NCBI GenBank assembly: GCA_903899705.1
Contig: CAIUKQ010000271.1
Location: forward strand, 1 to 53,186
DNA length: 53,186 nt
Reading direction: 5' to 3'
Source of the DNA: an uncultured beta proteobacterium
Lineage (GTDB): Bacteria; Pseudomonadota; Gammaproteobacteria; Burkholderiales; SG8-39
The notes under the pieces were generated by a model. That model worked only from the letters and a program-made list of their open reading frames with translations. It did no database searches and was not told the DNA's origin. This document shows positions 8,512-17,373 of the stretch, piece after piece. The number at the start of each line of letters is the position of its first letter. Position 1 is the first letter of the stretch. The position numbers were made by a program, and so were the translations under genes.

Positions 8512-9480
8512 TTACTGCGGCACAAGGCCGATGTCCTGCACGATCCTGCGCCAGCGCCCCCGCTCCTCGCGCATGCGCTCCTCGATCGCCCTGGGGGTCA
8601 TGGCCGGCCCCGGCGTGAAATGAAAACTGCGGATGCGCTGCGCCACCTCCGGGTCGGCGATCACGCGGTCCGTTTCACGGTTCATGCGTTGCACGATGTC
8701 GGCAGGCGTGCCAGCAGGCGCCACGAAGAAAAACCATCCCTCGATCACCACGCCCGGATAGGCCTCCACCAGTGCCGGCACCTCGGGCAGCAGCGGATAG
8801 CGCTCGGATCCGGTGACCGCGATCACGCGAAGGCGCGCCGCCTGCACCAGGGGCACGATGGACTGGTAGGAGGTGACGATGGAGTTCACCTGCCCGGCCG
8901 CCGCGTCCTGATTGGCCTGCGTGTTCAGCTTGTAGGGCACGCGCAGCATGTCGATACCGGCCACCTTGCCGAGCCACTGGGAAATGATGTCGGAGAGCCC
9001 CACGGTGATACCCATGGATATCTTGCCCGGTGCCGCGCGAGCCATCGCGGCAAGGTCGGGAAAGGTTTTCACCGGCAGTTCGCCATTGGCGACAACGACG
9101 AAAGCGGCGCTGCCCACGACATTGGCCACAGGAACAAAATCGCGCTCGACATCGTAGGGCAGCGATTTGAGGCGGAACTGATTGGCCACCATCGAATCAT
9201 TGGTCGCGAAGAAGAACGTGTAACCATCAGGCGCCGCCTTGGCCGCCATGCTCGCACCGATGGTCTGCTCGCCGCCGGGTCGATTGTCAATCAGGAACGG
9301 CTGCCCGAATGATTTGGAGAGCCGGTCCGCAACCAGCCGCACCACCACATCGGGCGCACTGCCCGGCCCGTTGGACACCAGGATGCGCACCGGTTTCACC
9401 GGCCATGCCTGCGACAGAACGGCACCGGACCACGCGCAGGCAACCACCGTCAGCACGGCAAATAAATTCTTTTGCGTCAT
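8512..9480 (-). CDS. Bug/TctC-family solute-binding protein (Bug-2)
   Basis: Exported protein of 322 residues, first gene of the minus-strand Bug-Bug-cupin-cupin-Rieske run. The signal peptide covers about residues 1-24 (LFAVLTVVACAWSGAVLSQA) and is followed by WPVKPVRILVSNGPGSAPDVVVRLVADRL and MAAKAAPDGYTFFF. The ATG at 9480 has GGGAGGAG upstream. The ligand-facing loop NGPGSAPD differs from the usual PFAAGGATD, so its ligand is probably different from those of its paralogues. It is divergent from Bug-3, with 91 bp between the start codons, where promoters for both directions may lie. Confidence 0.9.
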   Translation of the reverse strand: MTQKNLFAVLTVVACAWSGAVLSQAWPVKPVRILVSNGPGSAPDVVVRLVADRLSKSFGQPFLIDNRPGGEQTIGASMAAKAAPDGYTFFFATNDSMVANQFRLKSLPYDVERDFVPVANVVGSAAFVVVANGELPVKTFPDLAAMARAAPGKISMGITVGLSDIISQWLGKVAGIDMLRVPYKLNTQANQDAAAGQVNSIVTSYQSIVPLVQAARLRVIAVTGSERYPLLPEVPALVEAYPGVVIEGWFFFVAPAGTPADIVQRMNRETDRVIADPEVAQRIRSFHFTPGPAMTPRAIEERMREERGRWRRIVQDIGLVPQ

Positions 9481-9571
9481 TGAAACTCCTCCCGCAATCA
9501 TTGTATTGCGCTTCATCGAACCGTATAGTTTGTGTCCCGCACGCCAAGCCTGATCAACCGGGAGATTCATC

Positions 9572-10540
9572 ATGCGTACCACACTGCCCGCGATTCTCCT
9601 TGCTGCATTTGCCTCCCTGCCAGTGGCCGCGCAGGACACCTATCCATCGCGGACGATCACCATCGTCGTTCCGATCTCCCCCGGCACCAGCGCAGACCTT
9701 ATCGCGCGCAGCCTTGGCGCAAAATTGGGCGAGCGTCTCAGGCAGCCGGTGGTGATTGAGAACAAGGCCGGCGCGAGCGGCATGATTGGGCTCGATTACA
9801 CCGCCAAGTCCGCGCCCAACGGCTACACGCTGGCGCTGATGGCGAACTCGTCGACTTTTCTGCCGTCAATGGTGAAGACCATGCCGTTTGATCTGGTCGC
9901 CGATTTCTCACCCATCGCAAAAGTGGCGACCGCGCCGCTGACACTCGCGCTGCATCCTTCCGTTCCTGCCAGGGATTTCAAGGAGTGGGTCGCACTGGTC
10001 AAGGCGAATCCGGGCAAGTACAGCTATGCGACGCCCGGCAACGGCACGGTGCAGCATGTGGGGATGGAGTTGCTGAAGATGGAACTGGGCGTCGATGTGC
10101 TGCATGTTCCGCACAAGGCCATTTCCGATGCGACCAGCAACCTCGTCGGCGGCCACGTCGACATGACTTTCGGGTCGGCGCCATCGCTCGTTATTCTCGC
10201 GGCAGCGGGAAAACTGCGGCTGATCGCGATGAGCGAGGCCATGCCTGGAACCCCGGCAGCGACCGTTCCGACTTTTGCCGATCTGGGATACCCGTCTCTG
10301 GGTGCAGTCAATGGCTGGTATGGCTTCATCGCGCCGGCCAAAACGCCACCGGCCATCGTCAACCGGATCAATCAGGAATTCAGGCAAATCATTGATTTAA
10401 CTGACATAAAAGCCACCCTGATAGGCAAACAGGGACTTGGGCTTGCGGTGAATACGCCGGAGGAAATGGGCGCGCTGATTCGCGCCGACATCGAACGCTG
10501 GCGCCGCGTGATTCGCGACGCCAGAATCAGCGCGGAATAG
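9572..10540 (+). CDS. Bug/TctC-family solute-binding protein (Bug-3)
   Basis: Lone plus-strand Bug gene, 322 residues, between divergent Bug-2 and a convergent VOC gene 15 bp away. Signal peptide of about 20 residues (TLPAILLAAFASLPVAAQ), then TYPSRTITIVVPISPGTSADLIARSL. It shares unusual details with Bug-10 at 35.4 kb: SAPNGYTL instead of APDGYTL, VPHK with AT-N-VGGHV, and a WY-F/A-L-APAKTP segment. The two are therefore closer paralogues than physical neighbours are. Ribosome site CCGGGAG precedes the ATG. Confidence 0.9.
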   Translation: MRTTLPAILLAAFASLPVAAQDTYPSRTITIVVPISPGTSADLIARSLGAKLGERLRQPVVIENKAGASGMIGLDYTAKSAPNGYTLALMANSSTFLPSMVKTMPFDLVADFSPIAKVATAPLTLALHPSVPARDFKEWVALVKANPGKYSYATPGNGTVQHVGMELLKMELGVDVLHVPHKAISDATSNLVGGHVDMTFGSAPSLVILAAAGKLRLIAMSEAMPGTPAATVPTFADLGYPSLGAVNGWYGFIAPAKTPPAIVNRINQEFRQIIDLTDIKATLIGKQGLGLAVNTPEEMGALIRADIERWRRVIRDARISAE

Positions 10541-10555
10541 ACCGCGATCGCCTGA

Positions 10556-10960
10556 CTACTTGACCTCTTCGACTTCGCGCTCTTCGATGGGCTTGACGCG
10601 CCATCCGGCGGTGGACAGATCAACGCCCGTGCCCGTCGGATCGACAATGCCCGCTTCGGCAAAGCGACCATCCTTGGGACGTATGTCGATGCCGCGCAAC
10701 GCGCCGGTCTTTAAGGCCACTGCTTCGGTCTGGTGGATGTCATCGACTTCAAAGCCAAAGTGGTGGATGCCTTCCTTGCGCTCTTCACTGCAGGGAAGAA
10801 TGGCAAGGTTGATGTAGCCGTCGGAGAGGAAGATGCCGCGGCGCTGTCCGGGTGTCACCGGGCGGGCAACCTCGTACATGCCGAAAGTCTTTTTGTAGAA
10901 TTCGACCGTGGTTTCCTGATCCTTGGCAAACAGGGCGATGTGGCGGATTTTGTGTTGCAT
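10556..10960 (-). CDS. VOC (glyoxalase/dioxygenase superfamily) protein
   Basis: Single-domain vicinal oxygen chelate protein of 134 residues. It starts KIRHIALFAKDQETTVEFYKKTFGM with a likely metal histidine (H7), continues with HHFGFEVDDI, which holds the second-module histidine, and ends with a region containing DPTGTGVDLS. The longer ORF start at 11008 is rejected because GAGGGGACTGTC precedes the ATG at 10960. It resembles the VOC protein at 29.5 kb (IRHIA-R-, GIHHFGFEV versus GIEHIGFTA). It is the last gene of the dnaQ-linked catabolic run. Confidence 0.85.
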   Translation of the reverse strand: MQHKIRHIALFAKDQETTVEFYKKTFGMYEVARPVTPGQRRGIFLSDGYINLAILPCSEERKEGIHHFGFEVDDIHQTEAVALKTGALRGIDIRPKDGRFAEAGIVDPTGTGVDLSTAGWRVKPIEEREVEEVK

Positions 10961-11060
10961 GACAGTCCCCTCCTCGTTATGGGCGCCAACGTGGCGATTT
11001 GAAAGCATACAACCGTTCCCGAATTGACGTTCGTGAACGCGACGCCTTCACCGGAACCGC

Positions 11061-12242
11061 TTAACCGGTGGTGGCTGCGGGTTCCCAATCCCGTCCGGTG
11101 GTCGCGTCATGGATGAAGATCCAGTCGCGGCTCAGCGTGGGCGGTGAGGGCACCATCTTGTTGTTGATGTACTGTTGCCGCGCCATCAACTGCACCTTGC
11201 TGGCCCGTGGTTGCCGCTCCAGTTCATAGGCGGCAAGCGCCTTCACGGGATCGGCAGCGCCCGCATCGAGATGGCGCGCAATGGCATATCCGTCCTCAAT
11301 GGTAATGGCCGCGCCCTGCGCGAGGGTCGGCATCATTGGATGCGCAGCATCGCCTAGCAAGGTGATCCGGCCCTTGGACCAATGCGGGAGCGGGTCGCGG
11401 TCGAAGAGTCCCCATTTGTAGATTTGCTCCACCCCGCCCAGCATTTCGAGCAATTGTTCGTTCCATCCGGCATAGGAAGCCGTCATATCGGCCACCGAAC
11501 TCGGCACCGTCCAGGATTCTTCGGCCCAGGAATCCAAAAAGTAGCCGGCGAAGACATTCAGCAGTTTGCCGCCGCGTATCGGATACATGATGATGTGCCC
11601 CCGGGGCCCGATGAATCCGACAAAGTCGCGGCGCAGGGAAATGTCGCGATTCGGCCCCACCAAGGGCACCCGCTCCATGGGCAGCACCGCGCGCCAGCCC
11701 AACTGGCCGGTGAATCGGGGCTTGTCACGGTCGAAAAGGATCTCCCGCACACGGGACCGGATGCCATCCGCGCCGATCACGACATCCGCTTCAACCTCAT
11801 CCCCGTTTTCGAATCGCGCCATGGCGACATCACCGACCGTGGCAGCCTCCAGGCAGGAACGTCCCAGGTGGACAGAGCCCTGTCCGATGCGATCCACCAT
11901 CAGCTGGTACAGATCCGCGCGGTGCGCCGTCAGGTATTTCGCACCGAAACGCGCCTCGGAAATGCTGCCCAGGGGCTGGCGATAACGAAGGCTTGCATCA
12001 TTCCATTCGAGCGACACCATGTCGAGCGGCTCACAGGCAAAGGCGCGCAGTGCGTCGCGAAATCCCAGCGCATCAAGCACCTTGACCGCATTGGGGCCGA
12101 GCTGCAGCCCGGCACCGACTTCGCGAAGTTCCGTGGCTTTTTCATACACATTGACGTCGAAGCCGCGCTCCTTCAACGCACAGCCGGCCGTCAGGCCGCC
12201 GATGCCGCCACCGATAATTGCGATGCTCAGTTTGCGGCTCAT
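11061..12242 (-). CDS. FAD-dependent aromatic monooxygenase (salicylate/3-hydroxybenzoate hydroxylase type)
   Basis: Group A flavoprotein monooxygenase of 393 residues, cytoplasmic, predicted to hydroxylate an aromatic acid using NAD(P)H and O2. All three FAD/NAD(P)H fingerprints are visible: GGGIGGLTAGCALKERG at residues 11-27, DGIRSRVREILF near 160, and LLGDAAHPMMPTLAQGA near 290. Length and motifs match salicylate 1-hydroxylase and 3-hydroxybenzoate 6-hydroxylase relatives; the exact substrate cannot be fixed from sequence. It lies 74 bp downstream of a Bug gene and 100 bp upstream of a VOC gene, in keeping with an uptake-hydroxylation-ring cleavage order. Confidence 0.9.
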   Translation of the reverse strand: MSRKLSIAIIGGGIGGLTAGCALKERGFDVNVYEKATELREVGAGLQLGPNAVKVLDALGFRDALRAFACEPLDMVSLEWNDASLRYRQPLGSISEARFGAKYLTAHRADLYQLMVDRIGQGSVHLGRSCLEAATVGDVAMARFENGDEVEADVVIGADGIRSRVREILFDRDKPRFTGQLGWRAVLPMERVPLVGPNRDISLRRDFVGFIGPRGHIIMYPIRGGKLLNVFAGYFLDSWAEESWTVPSSVADMTASYAGWNEQLLEMLGGVEQIYKWGLFDRDPLPHWSKGRITLLGDAAHPMMPTLAQGAAITIEDGYAIARHLDAGAADPVKALAAYELERQPRASKVQLMARQQYINNKMVPSPPTLSRDWIFIHDATTGRDWEPAATTG

Positions 12243-12316
12243 GAAATCCTCTGCGGAAATGGATTCTTCAAAATAAAAGACAACTCAGACCGGTTCTACA
12301 ACCCGGAACACCTGAC

Positions 12317-13291
12317 TCAGTTGGGGCTGATTTTGCGGATTTCCATGACGCGCTTCCAGCGTGCCATTTCACCGGTAACGCGGTCGCGCATCTGATCGGG
12401 TGTGGAGGGTGTCGCCTCGCCGCCCAGGTTGGCCAGCTGCTGCTGTACTTCTGAAGTCTTCAGCATTGCGGCGACCTCACGGTTGAGACGATCAATAATC
12501 GGTTTCGGCGTTCCCGGCGAAGTGGCAAGACCCAGCCAGGAACCGAATTCCACGCCCGGCACCGAATCCGCCACTGTGGGCACATCAGGCAGTGGCGCAT
12601 AACGCCCCGCCGTCGACACGGCGATCGCGCGCATCTTGCCGCCCTTCACCTGCGGCAGTGAATAGGTGGCGGTCTCCACCATGGCATCAATGCGGCCGCC
12701 CATCAGGTCGATCATCGCCTGCGCCCCGCCCTTGAAGGTCACGCCCACCATGTCGACTTTGGCTTCAATCTGTATGAGCTCACCCAGCAACCGATGCGCG
12801 CTCGCGGGTCCCGCGATTGCGTAGGTCACGGTGCCGGGTTGCGCGCGCGCCTTTGCCAGCAACTGGTCCAGGCTTCGCACCGGCGAATCGGCGGCGACGG
12901 TGATCAGCATCGGATAAGAGGTCACGGTGGACACCATGGCGAAATCCTTCACGGCGTCATAGGGCATTTTCACGCTCATGACCGCCGCAATCGGATGTCC
13001 CGAGGTGAGCAACACCATGTTGTAACCGTCGGGCGGCGCCTTGGCCACGGTTTCATTGGCAATGATGCCGCTGGCCGTCGGCTTGTTGATCGGCACCACC
13101 GGCTGTCCCATGCGTTTTGCCAGCTGGTCGGCCACCAGTCGGCTGACGAGGTCGGAACTTCCACCCAATGCAAAACCGATGAGGAACTGGATGGGTTTGG
13201 CAGGGTAATCCTGCGCCTGTACCGGGGCCTGGAGGATCAAGTGGGCTGCGACAGCGGCGATGGAGGTGCGCAACAAATTCAGTTTTTTCAT
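12317..13291 (-). CDS. Bug/TctC-family solute-binding protein (Bug-4)
   Basis: Exported protein of 324 residues. The signal peptide MKKLNLLRTSIAAVAAHLILQAPVQAQ is followed by DYPAKPIQFLIGFALGGSSDLVSRLVADQLAKRMG. The usual VVENRPGA segment reads VVPINKPTASG here, an uncommon variant in the ligand-contact region. It lies between two coupled VOC genes upstream (38-bp gap) and the FAD monooxygenase, so it probably serves the same aromatic substrate pathway. The C terminus ends in RKISPN. Confidence 0.9.
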   Translation of the reverse strand: MKKLNLLRTSIAAVAAHLILQAPVQAQDYPAKPIQFLIGFALGGSSDLVSRLVADQLAKRMGQPVVPINKPTASGIIANETVAKAPPDGYNMVLLTSGHPIAAVMSVKMPYDAVKDFAMVSTVTSYPMLITVAADSPVRSLDQLLAKARAQPGTVTYAIAGPASAHRLLGELIQIEAKVDMVGVTFKGGAQAMIDLMGGRIDAMVETATYSLPQVKGGKMRAIAVSTAGRYAPLPDVPTVADSVPGVEFGSWLGLATSPGTPKPIIDRLNREVAAMLKTSEVQQQLANLGGEATPSTPDQMRDRVTGEMARWKRVMEIRKISPN

Positions 13292-13329
13292 TCGTGGCCT
13301 TCCTGCGTGGGTTGGTGTGCGAATCGCTG

Positions 13330-13893
13330 CTAGGCGGGTATGCCGCCGCGCTCGACGATAAGGCTGTGCATCTGCGCTTCCCAGTCCTCGCGAGACATGA
13401 ACCCGGGGTCGCCGCTGATCATCTCAAGGGTCTGACACCGCAGGGTCTCGGCGGGAAGCGTCAGGTCCAGCGGTTTTCCATAGGGCTGGCCCACGTGCCA
13501 GGGCGTCGGCGCATACAGCTCGATGCGATTGCCCTCGGGATCGTGAAAATAAATGCTCCAGGCATTGCCATGATTCCTGGGAGCCAATTCCTTCACCTGT
13601 TCCGTGACCAGCTCGGCGTGGAACTCGCGAAGGTCCTCAAGGGAATCCACCAGGAAGGAGATCTGGTTGATGATGGTGCCCATGTCGGCGGCGCGCCCCG
13701 ATGCGAGCACCACCTGATGGTGTTCCGAGGGATCGCGGCTGAGAAACACGATTTCTCCGCCCCGGTAGTAAGGGCCCCGATCTGTCATCACAAGACCGAT
13801 GACCCGGGTGTAGAAATCGATCATGCGGTCCATGTCCCGCACCTGGAAACCCAGATGCGTGAGCTGGGCGTTGGGCGGCCGGCGGGCGCTCAT
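13330..13893 (-). CDS. VOC family protein, coupled to the upstream VOC gene
   Basis: Protein of 187 residues resembling type I extradiol-dioxygenase-like VOC proteins. It has LTHLGFQVRDMDRMIDFYTRVIGLVMTDRG at the N terminus, HHQVVLASGR in the middle and NAWSIYFHDPEGNRIELYAPTPWHVGQP at the C terminus, so both metal-ligand modules (histidine, histidine, glutamate) appear present. Start 13893 is chosen because its ATG overlaps the TGA of the upstream VOC gene (ATGA). It is a clear paralogue of that gene. The pair could form a heterodimer or a cleavage enzyme plus an isomerase-like partner. Confidence 0.87.
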   Translation of the reverse strand: MSARRPPNAQLTHLGFQVRDMDRMIDFYTRVIGLVMTDRGPYYRGGEIVFLSRDPSEHHQVVLASGRAADMGTIINQISFLVDSLEDLREFHAELVTEQVKELAPRNHGNAWSIYFHDPEGNRIELYAPTPWHVGQPYGKPLDLTLPAETLRCQTLEMISGDPGFMSREDWEAQMHSLIVERGGIPA

Positions 13894-14447
13894 TGCGCCA
13901 GCTTCACGCGCTGGCCGCCCACCCACTGCTCACGGGGACAATGGCTGGGGTCGTCCTTGATCATCGCCAATGTCTTCTCAAGGATGACATCCGCAGATTC
14001 GGAAAGGTCGAACTTGTTCGCGAAGGGCTGCTGCACATGCCAGGGCGTGTAGGTATAAACCTCGAGTCTGTTGCCCTCGGGATCGGGCCAGTAGAGGCTC
14101 CACGCATTGCCATGGTTGATCGGGTCCAGGCCCTGCTGGCCCTCGGCCGCAAAGGCAGCGTAATAGGCGCGCAACGTCTCCAGGTTCTCGACCAGGAATG
14201 ACATCTGGTTGATGCTGGATTTCTCCCCCGGCGGACGCCCCGAGGCAAACACCACCTGGTGATGCTCATCGGCCTTGCGGCTGAGGAAGGCGATCTCGCC
14301 GCCGCGGTAATAGGGGCCCCGGTCGGTCAGCATCAGTCCGAGCATCCGCGTGTAGTACTCAACCATCCTGTCCATGTCCCAGACGTAGATGCCCACATGC
14401 GTGATCTGCGCCTGCGGCCTACGGTTGCCCATCCCAATACTGCTCAT
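13890..14447 (-). CDS. VOC family protein, first catabolic gene behind dnaQ
   Basis: Protein of 185 residues, paralogous to the gene it overlaps. Motifs: ITHVGIYVWDMDRMVEYYTRMLGL, HHQVVFASGRP and NAWSLYWPDPEGNRLEVYTYTPWHV, giving the expected His/His/Glu metal site. The ATG at 14447 has CTGGAGGAGTGCGC in front; the ORF-track start at 14465 has no such site. The start lies only 18 bp behind the dnaQ stop codon on the same strand with no terminator visible, so transcription from the housekeeping operon may reach it. Confidence 0.87.
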   Translation of the reverse strand: MSSIGMGNRRPQAQITHVGIYVWDMDRMVEYYTRMLGLMLTDRGPYYRGGEIAFLSRKADEHHQVVFASGRPPGEKSSINQMSFLVENLETLRAYYAAFAAEGQQGLDPINHGNAWSLYWPDPEGNRLEVYTYTPWHVQQPFANKFDLSESADVILEKTLAMIKDDPSHCPREQWVGGQRVKLAQ

Positions 14448-14465
14448 GCGCACTCCTCCAGACAA

Positions 14466-15179
14466 TCAGTTTGCCGCGACCGCCTTGCGCCAAAGGGTTT
14501 TCCCCTTGCTTTCCTTGTCGATTCCGTCGAGCAGCTTTTCATGCGCCGCGAGCTCCTCGGTGCTCGCAGCAACCACGCGCAGGACCGGTCTTGCGGACAA
14601 TTCCTCCGCGGTGACGGCACGATTCTCGACAGGCACCTCCAGTTCGATCGCCAGGCTGTCCTGTCCGCGCGTCATTGCGATATAAACGTCTGCGAGCAGG
14701 GAGGCATCCAGCAGCGCGCCGTGCAGTGTGCGATGGGAATTGTCTATCTGGTAGCGCTCGCACAGCGCATCCAGCGAATTGCGCTTGCCCGGATGCAGTT
14801 CACGGGCGAACCTGAGCGTATCGAAAATAGCCCCGCAGTGCTTCGCAAAGAGCGGCAATTTCAGCCTGCCCAGCTCGGCATCGAGGAATTCCACGTCGAA
14901 TGTCGCATTGTGGATGATCACCTCCGCACCCTCGACGTAGCGCAAAAGATCCTGCGCCACTTCGTGGAATTTGGGCTTGTCCGCCAGAAATTCGCTGGTG
15001 ATGCCATGCACCTTGAGGGCACCCTCCTCGCTGTCGCGTTCGGGATTCACATACCTGTGGAAATGATTGTTGGTCATCCGCCGGTTGAGCAGTTCCACAC
15101 AGCCGATTTCGAGTATCCGGTCGCCCAGGCGCGCGTTGAGCCCCGTTGTTTCCGTGTCGAGGATGATCTGCCGGCTCAT
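14466..15179 (-). CDS. dnaQ: DNA polymerase III epsilon subunit (proofreading 3'-5' exonuclease)
   Basis: DEDDh exonuclease of the replisome, 237 residues, close to the usual length for DnaQ. Exo I is DTETTG with D8 and E10, Exo II is HNATFDVEFLD, and Exo III holds SHRTLHGALLDASLLADVY with the catalytic histidine and aspartate. The C-terminal tail, which binds the polymerase subunit, is short and basic and ends KTLWRKAVAAN. It is co-directional with rnhA 24 bp upstream, the classic proteobacterial arrangement. Confidence 0.97.
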   Translation of the reverse strand: MSRQIILDTETTGLNARLGDRILEIGCVELLNRRMTNNHFHRYVNPERDSEEGALKVHGITSEFLADKPKFHEVAQDLLRYVEGAEVIIHNATFDVEFLDAELGRLKLPLFAKHCGAIFDTLRFARELHPGKRNSLDALCERYQIDNSHRTLHGALLDASLLADVYIAMTRGQDSLAIELEVPVENRAVTAEELSARPVLRVVAASTEELAAHEKLLDGIDKESKGKTLWRKAVAAN

Positions 15180-15203
15180 GAAATCGTCAACTCCGAATCC
15201 AAC

Positions 15204-15674
15204 TCAGGCCGCAAGCTCGGCCACGCCGCGATTCGCGAGCACATCCGCGCGTTCATTGCCGGGATGGCCGGCATGGCCCTTGACCCAATGCCAGCCTACC
15301 GAATGGCCGCGCGCCAGTTCATCCAGCCGTTTCCAGAGATCGACATTCTTCACCGGCTTTTTGTCGGCGGTCAGCCAGCCGCGACGCTTCCAGGATGGCA
15401 ACCACTCGGAAATCCCTTTTTGCACATATTGCGAATCGGTGTAGACGTTGATGTCGCAGCGCTCCTTCAGGGATTCGAGCGCCCGTATGACCGCCGTCAG
15501 TTCCATTCGGTTGTTGGTGGTGTTGCGCTCACCGCCGTAGATCTCTTTTTCGTGATCGCCGAACTCGAGGATCGCCCCCCACCCACCGGGCCCGGGGTTG
15601 CCTTTGCAGGCGCCATCGGCATGGATCACGACATTTTTGACAATCAGCGCCACCGATTCCTTCGCCCCAGCCAT
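15204..15674 (-). CDS. rnhA: Ribonuclease HI
   Basis: Cytoplasmic endonuclease that removes the RNA strand of RNA/DNA hybrids. All four catalytic carboxylates are in recognisable motifs: [16 protein letters not shown] (D), [10 protein letters not shown] (E), VYTDSQYV (D) and [16 protein letters not shown] (H and D). The length is 156 residues from the ATG at 15674, matching the roughly 155 residues of typical RNase HI; the TTG at 15701 used by the ORF track would overlap the upstream gene. A GTG eight codons downstream is also possible. Confidence 0.96.
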   Translation of the reverse strand: MAGAKESVALIVKNVVIHADGACKGNPGPGGWGAILEFGDHEKEIYGGERNTTNNRMELTAVIRALESLKERCDINVYTDSQYVQKGISEWLPSWKRRGWLTADKKPVKNVDLWKRLDELARGHSVGWHWVKGHAGHPGNERADVLANRGVAELAA

Positions 15675-15690
15675 CGGGGGGGCGCCCTCA

Positions 15691-16440
15691 TCAGCGCTCA
15701 AGGTGCGGCCCGGTCGTTCTCGCGGCTATGCCACCACGGTTCGCGGCGTTGCCGCGCTGTGCAACGGGCGCCAGGGCCTTGGCCGAGGTGCGGCGTTCCC
15801 GCCAGCTGGGCATCACCAGTCGCATGCCCACAGTGCGCTTGATGGCGCGCACCACATAGGCGCCGCCCGCGATCGGCCACCAGCGTTCGCCGGCCTTCTC
15901 CATGAATTTCCACCTTTCCAGCCATTTCGCACTCTTGAACGGCGGCGCATAGCAGCCAAACCGTCCTCCATTTTGCTCAAAGCTCAACAGTGTGAGCCAG
16001 TCGCGCAGCCGCAACAGGCCGATCATTTTTCCCCGCCAGGGATAGTCCCCTCTCATCCCCAGTGCATGTTTGGCCCCCCAAAGCGACAGGGGATTGAACC
16101 CCGAAATCACGATCGACCCATCCGGCATGAGGACACGTTCCGCCTCGCGCAGGATGCGGTGGGCGTTGTTACTGAATTCCAGCACGTGGGGAAGCAGCAC
16201 CAGGTCGACGCTGTTCGTGGCGATGGGCAGCTCCCAGGGACGCGCACGCACCGCGGAGCCTTGATCCAGGCTGATGACATTCTTGTGCGGAATGCGGTTT
16301 TCGCGCAGAAAATCGATTTCGGGCAGCCCGATCTGCAACGCGTGATAACCGAATACGTCATCGACTGCGTTGTCAAACTGGGCCAATTCCCAGTCGAGCA
16401 CATATTTGCCCTGCTCGCTCTCAAACCATTGCGCCAACAT
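15691..16440 (-). CDS. SAM-dependent methyltransferase of the gloB-rnhA block
   Basis: Class I methyltransferase of about 249 residues, the homologue of the uncharacterised methyltransferase that sits between gloB and rnhA in many proteobacteria (yafS position in E. coli). Family-typical stretches are the N-terminal [21 protein letters not shown], the [12 protein letters not shown] segment, [25 protein letters not shown] and a C-terminal basic tail. I chose the ATG at 16440 because homology to the family start (MLAQWFE) begins there; a longer start at 16515 would overlap the divergent gloB start. The biological substrate is unknown. Confidence 0.88.
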   Translation of the reverse strand: MLAQWFESEQGKYVLDWELAQFDNAVDDVFGYHALQIGLPEIDFLRENRIPHKNVISLDQGSAVRARPWELPIATNSVDLVLLPHVLEFSNNAHRILREAERVLMPDGSIVISGFNPLSLWGAKHALGMRGDYPWRGKMIGLLRLRDWLTLLSFEQNGGRFGCYAPPFKSAKWLERWKFMEKAGERWWPIAGGAYVVRAIKRTVGMRLVMPSWRERRTSAKALAPVAQRGNAANRGGIAARTTGPHLER

Positions 16441-16513
16441 TGCCGCCGGTGCTCCATTTTCCAATACACTGCCGACATCATACCGCGCAAATTTCCGGAA
16501 AGCCCCCAACGCC

Positions 16514-17293
16514 ATGAGCCAGGATTCCCAACTGAGGATCGTCCCAGTCCCTGCTTTCCAGGACAACTACCTGTGGGTGCTTCGCCGCAACGGTTTTGCG
16601 GCCCTCGTGGACCCCGGCGATGCCAAGCCCGTCCTGGATTATCTCGAGGCCGAGAACCTGAAACTGGTGGCGGTGCTTGTCACCCACCACCATGCGGACC
16701 ATATCGGCGGACTGCCCGAGGTGCTCGCGCGGCATCCGGTGCCGGTGTACGGCCCCCGGGAGGAGCGCATCGGCGCCATTACCCATCGCGTCGGCGAAGG
16801 TGACCGGGTCGATCTGGCTGAACTGGGTGCGACCTTCAGGGTCATTGAAGTGCCCGGCCACACTCGATCCCATATTTCGTACTACGGGGAAAACGTGCTT
16901 TTCTGCGGGGATACGCTGTTCGCCTGCGGATGCGGCCGGATGTTCGAGGGTACGCCGCCGCAGATGCTGGCCTCCCTGCAAAAGCTCGCCGACCTTCCGC
17001 CGGACACGAAATTCTATTGCGCACATGAATACACCATGGCTAATATCGCCTTTGCCAAGGCGGTAGAACCGGGCAACGCGGCGCTTGCGAAACGCGCCCT
17101 CAGCGACGCAGCACTGCGTGAAAAGAACATTCCCACCGTACCCTCAACCATCGCCGCTGAAATCGCGACGAATCCGTTTTTTCGCTGTTCGGAGCCCGAT
17201 GTGGTTGCCGCAGCCGCCATCCGTCTCGGTCATCCGCCCGTCGACGCCGCCGAAACGTTCGGGGCGATCCGGGAATGGAAAAACAAGTTCTAA
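16514..17293 (+). CDS. gloB: Hydroxyacylglutathione hydrolase (glyoxalase II)
   Basis: Binuclear metal hydrolase that converts S-D-lactoylglutathione to D-lactate and glutathione, cytoplasmic, 259 residues. The metal motif THHHADHIGG is complete, with further ligands in VPGHTRSHISYY, FCGDTLFACGCGRMFEGTP and the C-terminal CAHEYT. The family N terminus VPVPAFQDNYLWVLR fixes the start region, and the ATG at 16514 is chosen over the long upstream extension. It is divergent from the methyltransferase gene and followed by mltD, as in many beta- and gammaproteobacteria. Confidence 0.96.
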   Translation: MSQDSQLRIVPVPAFQDNYLWVLRRNGFAALVDPGDAKPVLDYLEAENLKLVAVLVTHHHADHIGGLPEVLARHPVPVYGPREERIGAITHRVGEGDRVDLAELGATFRVIEVPGHTRSHISYYGENVLFCGDTLFACGCGRMFEGTPPQMLASLQKLADLPPDTKFYCAHEYTMANIAFAKAVEPGNAALAKRALSDAALREKNIPTVPSTIAAEIATNPFFRCSEPDVVAAAAIRLGHPPVDAAETFGAIREWKNKF

Positions 17294-17373
17294 GGGTGTA
17301 ACTCCTCCTGGGGGCTGGCGGACCTCGAAATGACAGGTTGACCAGCCCTGCCCGCCTTGGCTACCATCCGTCG

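Noticed and set aside
14259-15842. Plus-strand ORF of 527 residues
   Set aside because: It lies antisense to dnaQ and rnhA, both of which have complete catalytic motifs; the translated product has no recognisable domain and is a GC-rich shadow.
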